Assembly: GCA_965602635.1 (NCBI GenBank)
Contig: CBFCZU010000100.1
Span: forward strand, 1-14,544
DNA: 14,544 nt
Direction: 5' to 3'
DNA from: CBFCZU01 sp965602635
Lineage (GTDB): Bacteria > Planctomycetota > Phycisphaerae > SM23-33
This document shows, piece after piece, positions 13,239-14,544 of this stretch. The notes beneath the pieces are model-generated. The model was given only the letters and a program-made list of their open reading frames with translations. It was not told where the DNA came from and ran no database searches. The position numbers and the translations under genes are program-made. The number at the start of each line of letters is the position of its first letter. Position 1 is the first letter of the stretch.

Positions 13239-13267
13239 TTGCCCGTCCGCCGACGAGACGTTATTGT
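13239..13267 (+). promoter_or_regulatory. Possible promoter of the URO-D family gene
   Basis: TTGCCC (13239-13244, 4/6) and TATTGT (13262-13267, 4/6) are separated by 17 nt. Transcription would start about 55 nt before the ATG at 13329, leaving room for the GGAG ribosome site. The spacing is good and the boxes moderate. Confidence 0.4.
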
Positions 13268-13328
13268 GCCGGGCCTTGGACGCCGCCGCGCCCGGAAGTC
13301 TGCGAGCCGGCCTCGACCGGAGAGACGA

Positions 13329-14390
13329 ATGACCCAACTTGAACGCTTCCAAGCCACCGTCAGCGGCCAGAGGCCGGAGGGAATCCTCTATACCGCCGGC
13401 TTCACACCCGACCTGCACCGCCGGCTCGTCGAGCACGCCGGCACCGAGGACCTCGGCGGCCACTACGGCTTCTTCTACCCCGCCAACGTCCTCCCGCGCC
13501 AGCCGGACGGCTACCAGGCGCCCGACTACGCCTCCTACTACGCCGACGAGGAGCTGCCCGAAGGTACCACTATAACCTCCGACGGCGTGGCGATGATTCC
13601 GGCCGGGTTCTACCACTTCGAGCGTCACCACAGCCCGCTGCGGAACGCGCGATCGTTCGACGAGATCGAATCCTATCCCGTGTCCGACCGGGCGGACTGG
13701 ACCACCGACCACATGGCCGACGAGGTGGCGCTGGCACATCGCAACGGCAGGGTGGCCCATTCCTCGATCGGGCACATGTACGAGACGGCCTGGCAGATCC
13801 GCGGCTACGAGCCGTTCCTCATGGACATGATCGAGCGGCCGGAATGGTCGCACTGCATGCTCGAGAAGCTCTTCGCCCGGAACCTCAACGTGGCCAGGGC
13901 GGGCGCCGCCGCCGGCGTGGACATGCTCAGTTGCGGCGACGACGTCGCCAACCAGAACGCCATGATGTTCTCCGTGCCGATGTGGCGCGAGTTCATGCTC
14001 TCCCGCTGGAGCAAGGTCTGGGCGGCCATAAGGGAGATCAAGCCGGACATCCAGATCTTCTACCATTCCGACGGCAACATCTGGCAGATCGTCGGCGAGC
14101 TGGCGGCCGCGGGCGTGACGATACTCAACCCCGTCCAGCCGGAGTGCATGGACCCGGCCAAGGTGCGGCGGAAATACCCCGACCTGAACATGCAGGGCGC
14201 GATCGGCACGCAGTCCACCATGCCGTGGGGTACGCCCGACGAGGTTCGCCGCGTGGTGGCCGAGCGGGTCGAGACCTGCGGGGCGGCCGGGCGGCTGATA
14301 CTCGCCCCGACGCACGTCCTCGAGCCGGAGGTGCCCATCGCCAACATCGAGGCGTACGTCGAGGCCGCCAGGGAAGCCTACGTCGCCTGA
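13329..14390 (+). CDS. Uroporphyrinogen decarboxylase (URO-D) family protein, non-haem type
   Basis: A 353-residue TIM-barrel protein of the URO-D superfamily, which holds true HemE, corrinoid methyltransferases (MtaA/CmuA type) and many uncharacterised paralogues. It lacks a recognisable HemE-type N-terminus and resembles the divergent group: AGVDMLSCGDDVANQNAMMF in the middle, FYHSDGN with His246 (the place of a metal-binding His in the methyltransferase branch), QGAIGTQSTMPWGTP, and a LAPTHVLEPEVPIANI C-terminal strand. The substrate is unknown, and I would not name it hemE. The start is the ATG at 13329 with GGAG 6 nt upstream; a longer in-frame reading from 13239 overlaps the likely promoter and gives an Arg-rich, non-homologous extension. 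It is divergent from the NagB-like/kinase/amidohydrolase operon and may serve the same pathway. Confidence 0.85.
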   Translation: MTQLERFQATVSGQRPEGILYTAGFTPDLHRRLVEHAGTEDLGGHYGFFYPANVLPRQPDGYQAPDYASYYADEELPEGTTITSDGVAMIPAGFYHFERHHSPLRNARSFDEIESYPVSDRADWTTDHMADEVALAHRNGRVAHSSIGHMYETAWQIRGYEPFLMDMIERPEWSHCMLEKLFARNLNVARAGAAAGVDMLSCGDDVANQNAMMFSVPMWREFMLSRWSKVWAAIREIKPDIQIFYHSDGNIWQIVGELAAAGVTILNPVQPECMDPAKVRRKYPDLNMQGAIGTQSTMPWGTPDEVRRVVAERVETCGAAGRLILAPTHVLEPEVPIANIEAYVEAAREAYVA

Positions 14391-14401
14391 TCGCCCCAGC
14401 C

Positions 14402-14501
14402 CGGAGCCGCCCGGAATCATGCGGAACGCAACGGAACGAAACGGAAAGTTTCGGAAAGTTACGGAAAGTTCTGGAACGAATCGGAAAGTTCCGAGACGGC
14501 C
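14402..14501. repeat. 10-bp-phased CGGAA tandem array
   Basis: Ten consecutive 10-bp units begin exactly in phase. Nine of them (14402-14491) start with CGGA, or TGGA once. The best seven (14422-14491) all carry GGAA and fall into two types: CGGAAAGTTN (four copies) and a CGGAACGNAN type (three copies, one with a T start). Units at 14402, 14412 and 14492 are degenerate. The core is about 47% G+C, clearly below the surrounding genes, and the plus strand is purine-rich. It starts 11 bp after the URO-D stop codon. The period is close to one helical turn, so each GGAA would face the same side of the DNA. No protein is convincingly encoded. The function is unknown: it could be a protein-binding array, an iteron-like site or a simple tandem expansion. 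Confidence 0.8.
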
Positions 14502-14544
14502 CTGAAATCCGTAAGTCCCTGTGTGTCAATGCCTTCCAGGTTTT
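14502..14544. other. Non-coding right edge
   Basis: The last 43 bp follow the decamer array. I find no gene start, hairpin or recognisable element, and the window ends before any context can be seen. There is a terminal TTTT run, but no stem precedes it. Confidence 0.3.

Noticed and set aside
13329..14390. Naming the URO-D family gene hemE
   Set aside because: The sequence matches the divergent methyltransferase-like branch, not true uroporphyrinogen decarboxylase, and no other haem genes are nearby.
13203..14420. 405-residue open frame on the minus strand
   Set aside because: It covers the URO-D family gene in antisense and extends through its promoter; composition is Val/Gly/His-rich with no domain.
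14402..14501. Possible CRISPR array
   Set aside because: Units are 10 bp with no spacers between them, so it is a direct tandem repeat and not a CRISPR.
14420..14506. 28-codon open frame through the decamer array starting at the ATG at 14419
   Set aside because: It has no ribosome site, and its Arg/Lys/Thr-rich composition simply reflects the repeat. A 10-bp period shifts the frame each unit, which argues against selection for a protein.

Overview
The window is high-GC bacterial DNA with dense genes on both strands. I infer a member of the Planctomycetota, probably class Phycisphaerae or a close relative. The grounds are a PEP-CTERM protein with dockerin-like GLDY..WSNN repeats, a divergent URO-D family enzyme, paired CNNM/CBS membrane proteins, and a metallo-beta-lactamase-fold protein that has lost most of its zinc ligands. 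No rRNA or tRNA gene, CRISPR array, transposase or phage gene was seen. The genes look like chromosomal housekeeping and catabolic functions, not a mobile island.

Layout. (1) 1-417: a PilZ-domain gene (minus strand) followed downstream by two hairpins, the larger a perfect 14-bp stem. (2) 418-691: a divergent intergenic region with two more hairpins. (3) 692-3313: plus-strand pair of 6-phosphofructokinase and a PBP4-type D-Ala-D-Ala carboxypeptidase, 12 bp apart. (4) 3267-7210: minus-strand operon read as miaA, degenerate MBL-fold protein, CNNM/CBS/CorC protein, CNNM/CBS protein. Its last gene overlaps the PBP4 gene tail-to-tail by 47 bp. (5) 7211-7323: a compact divergent promoter region between miaA and a NagA-like deacetylase, in which both genes look leaderless or nearly so. 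(6) 7324-8370: NagA-like deacetylase. (7) 8440-9951: secreted right-handed beta-helix protein with dockerin-like repeats and a PEP-CTERM sorting tail, with its own promoter. (8) 10096-13154: minus-strand operon read as NagB-like isomerase, PfkB-family kinase, amidohydrolase. (9) 13329-14390: a URO-D family protein transcribed divergently from that operon. (10) 14391-14544: non-coding tail with an exactly 10-bp-phased array built on CGGAA.

How the genes may work together. NagA-like deacetylase, NagB-like isomerase and phosphofructokinase would form a route from N-acetylglucosamine-6-P to fructose-1,6-bisphosphate, but they lie in three separate transcription units. The NagB-like protein also has Gln where the catalytic Glu of NagB is expected, so its true substrate may differ. 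The NagB-like/PfkB/amidohydrolase operon facing a URO-D homologue is the best candidate for an undescribed catabolic unit. The miaA operon is mixed: tRNA modification, a probable MBL pseudo-enzyme and two membrane transport or regulatory proteins. Starts were chosen from Shine-Dalgarno sites, homology to family N-termini and promoter positions; several lie well inside the longest open frame.
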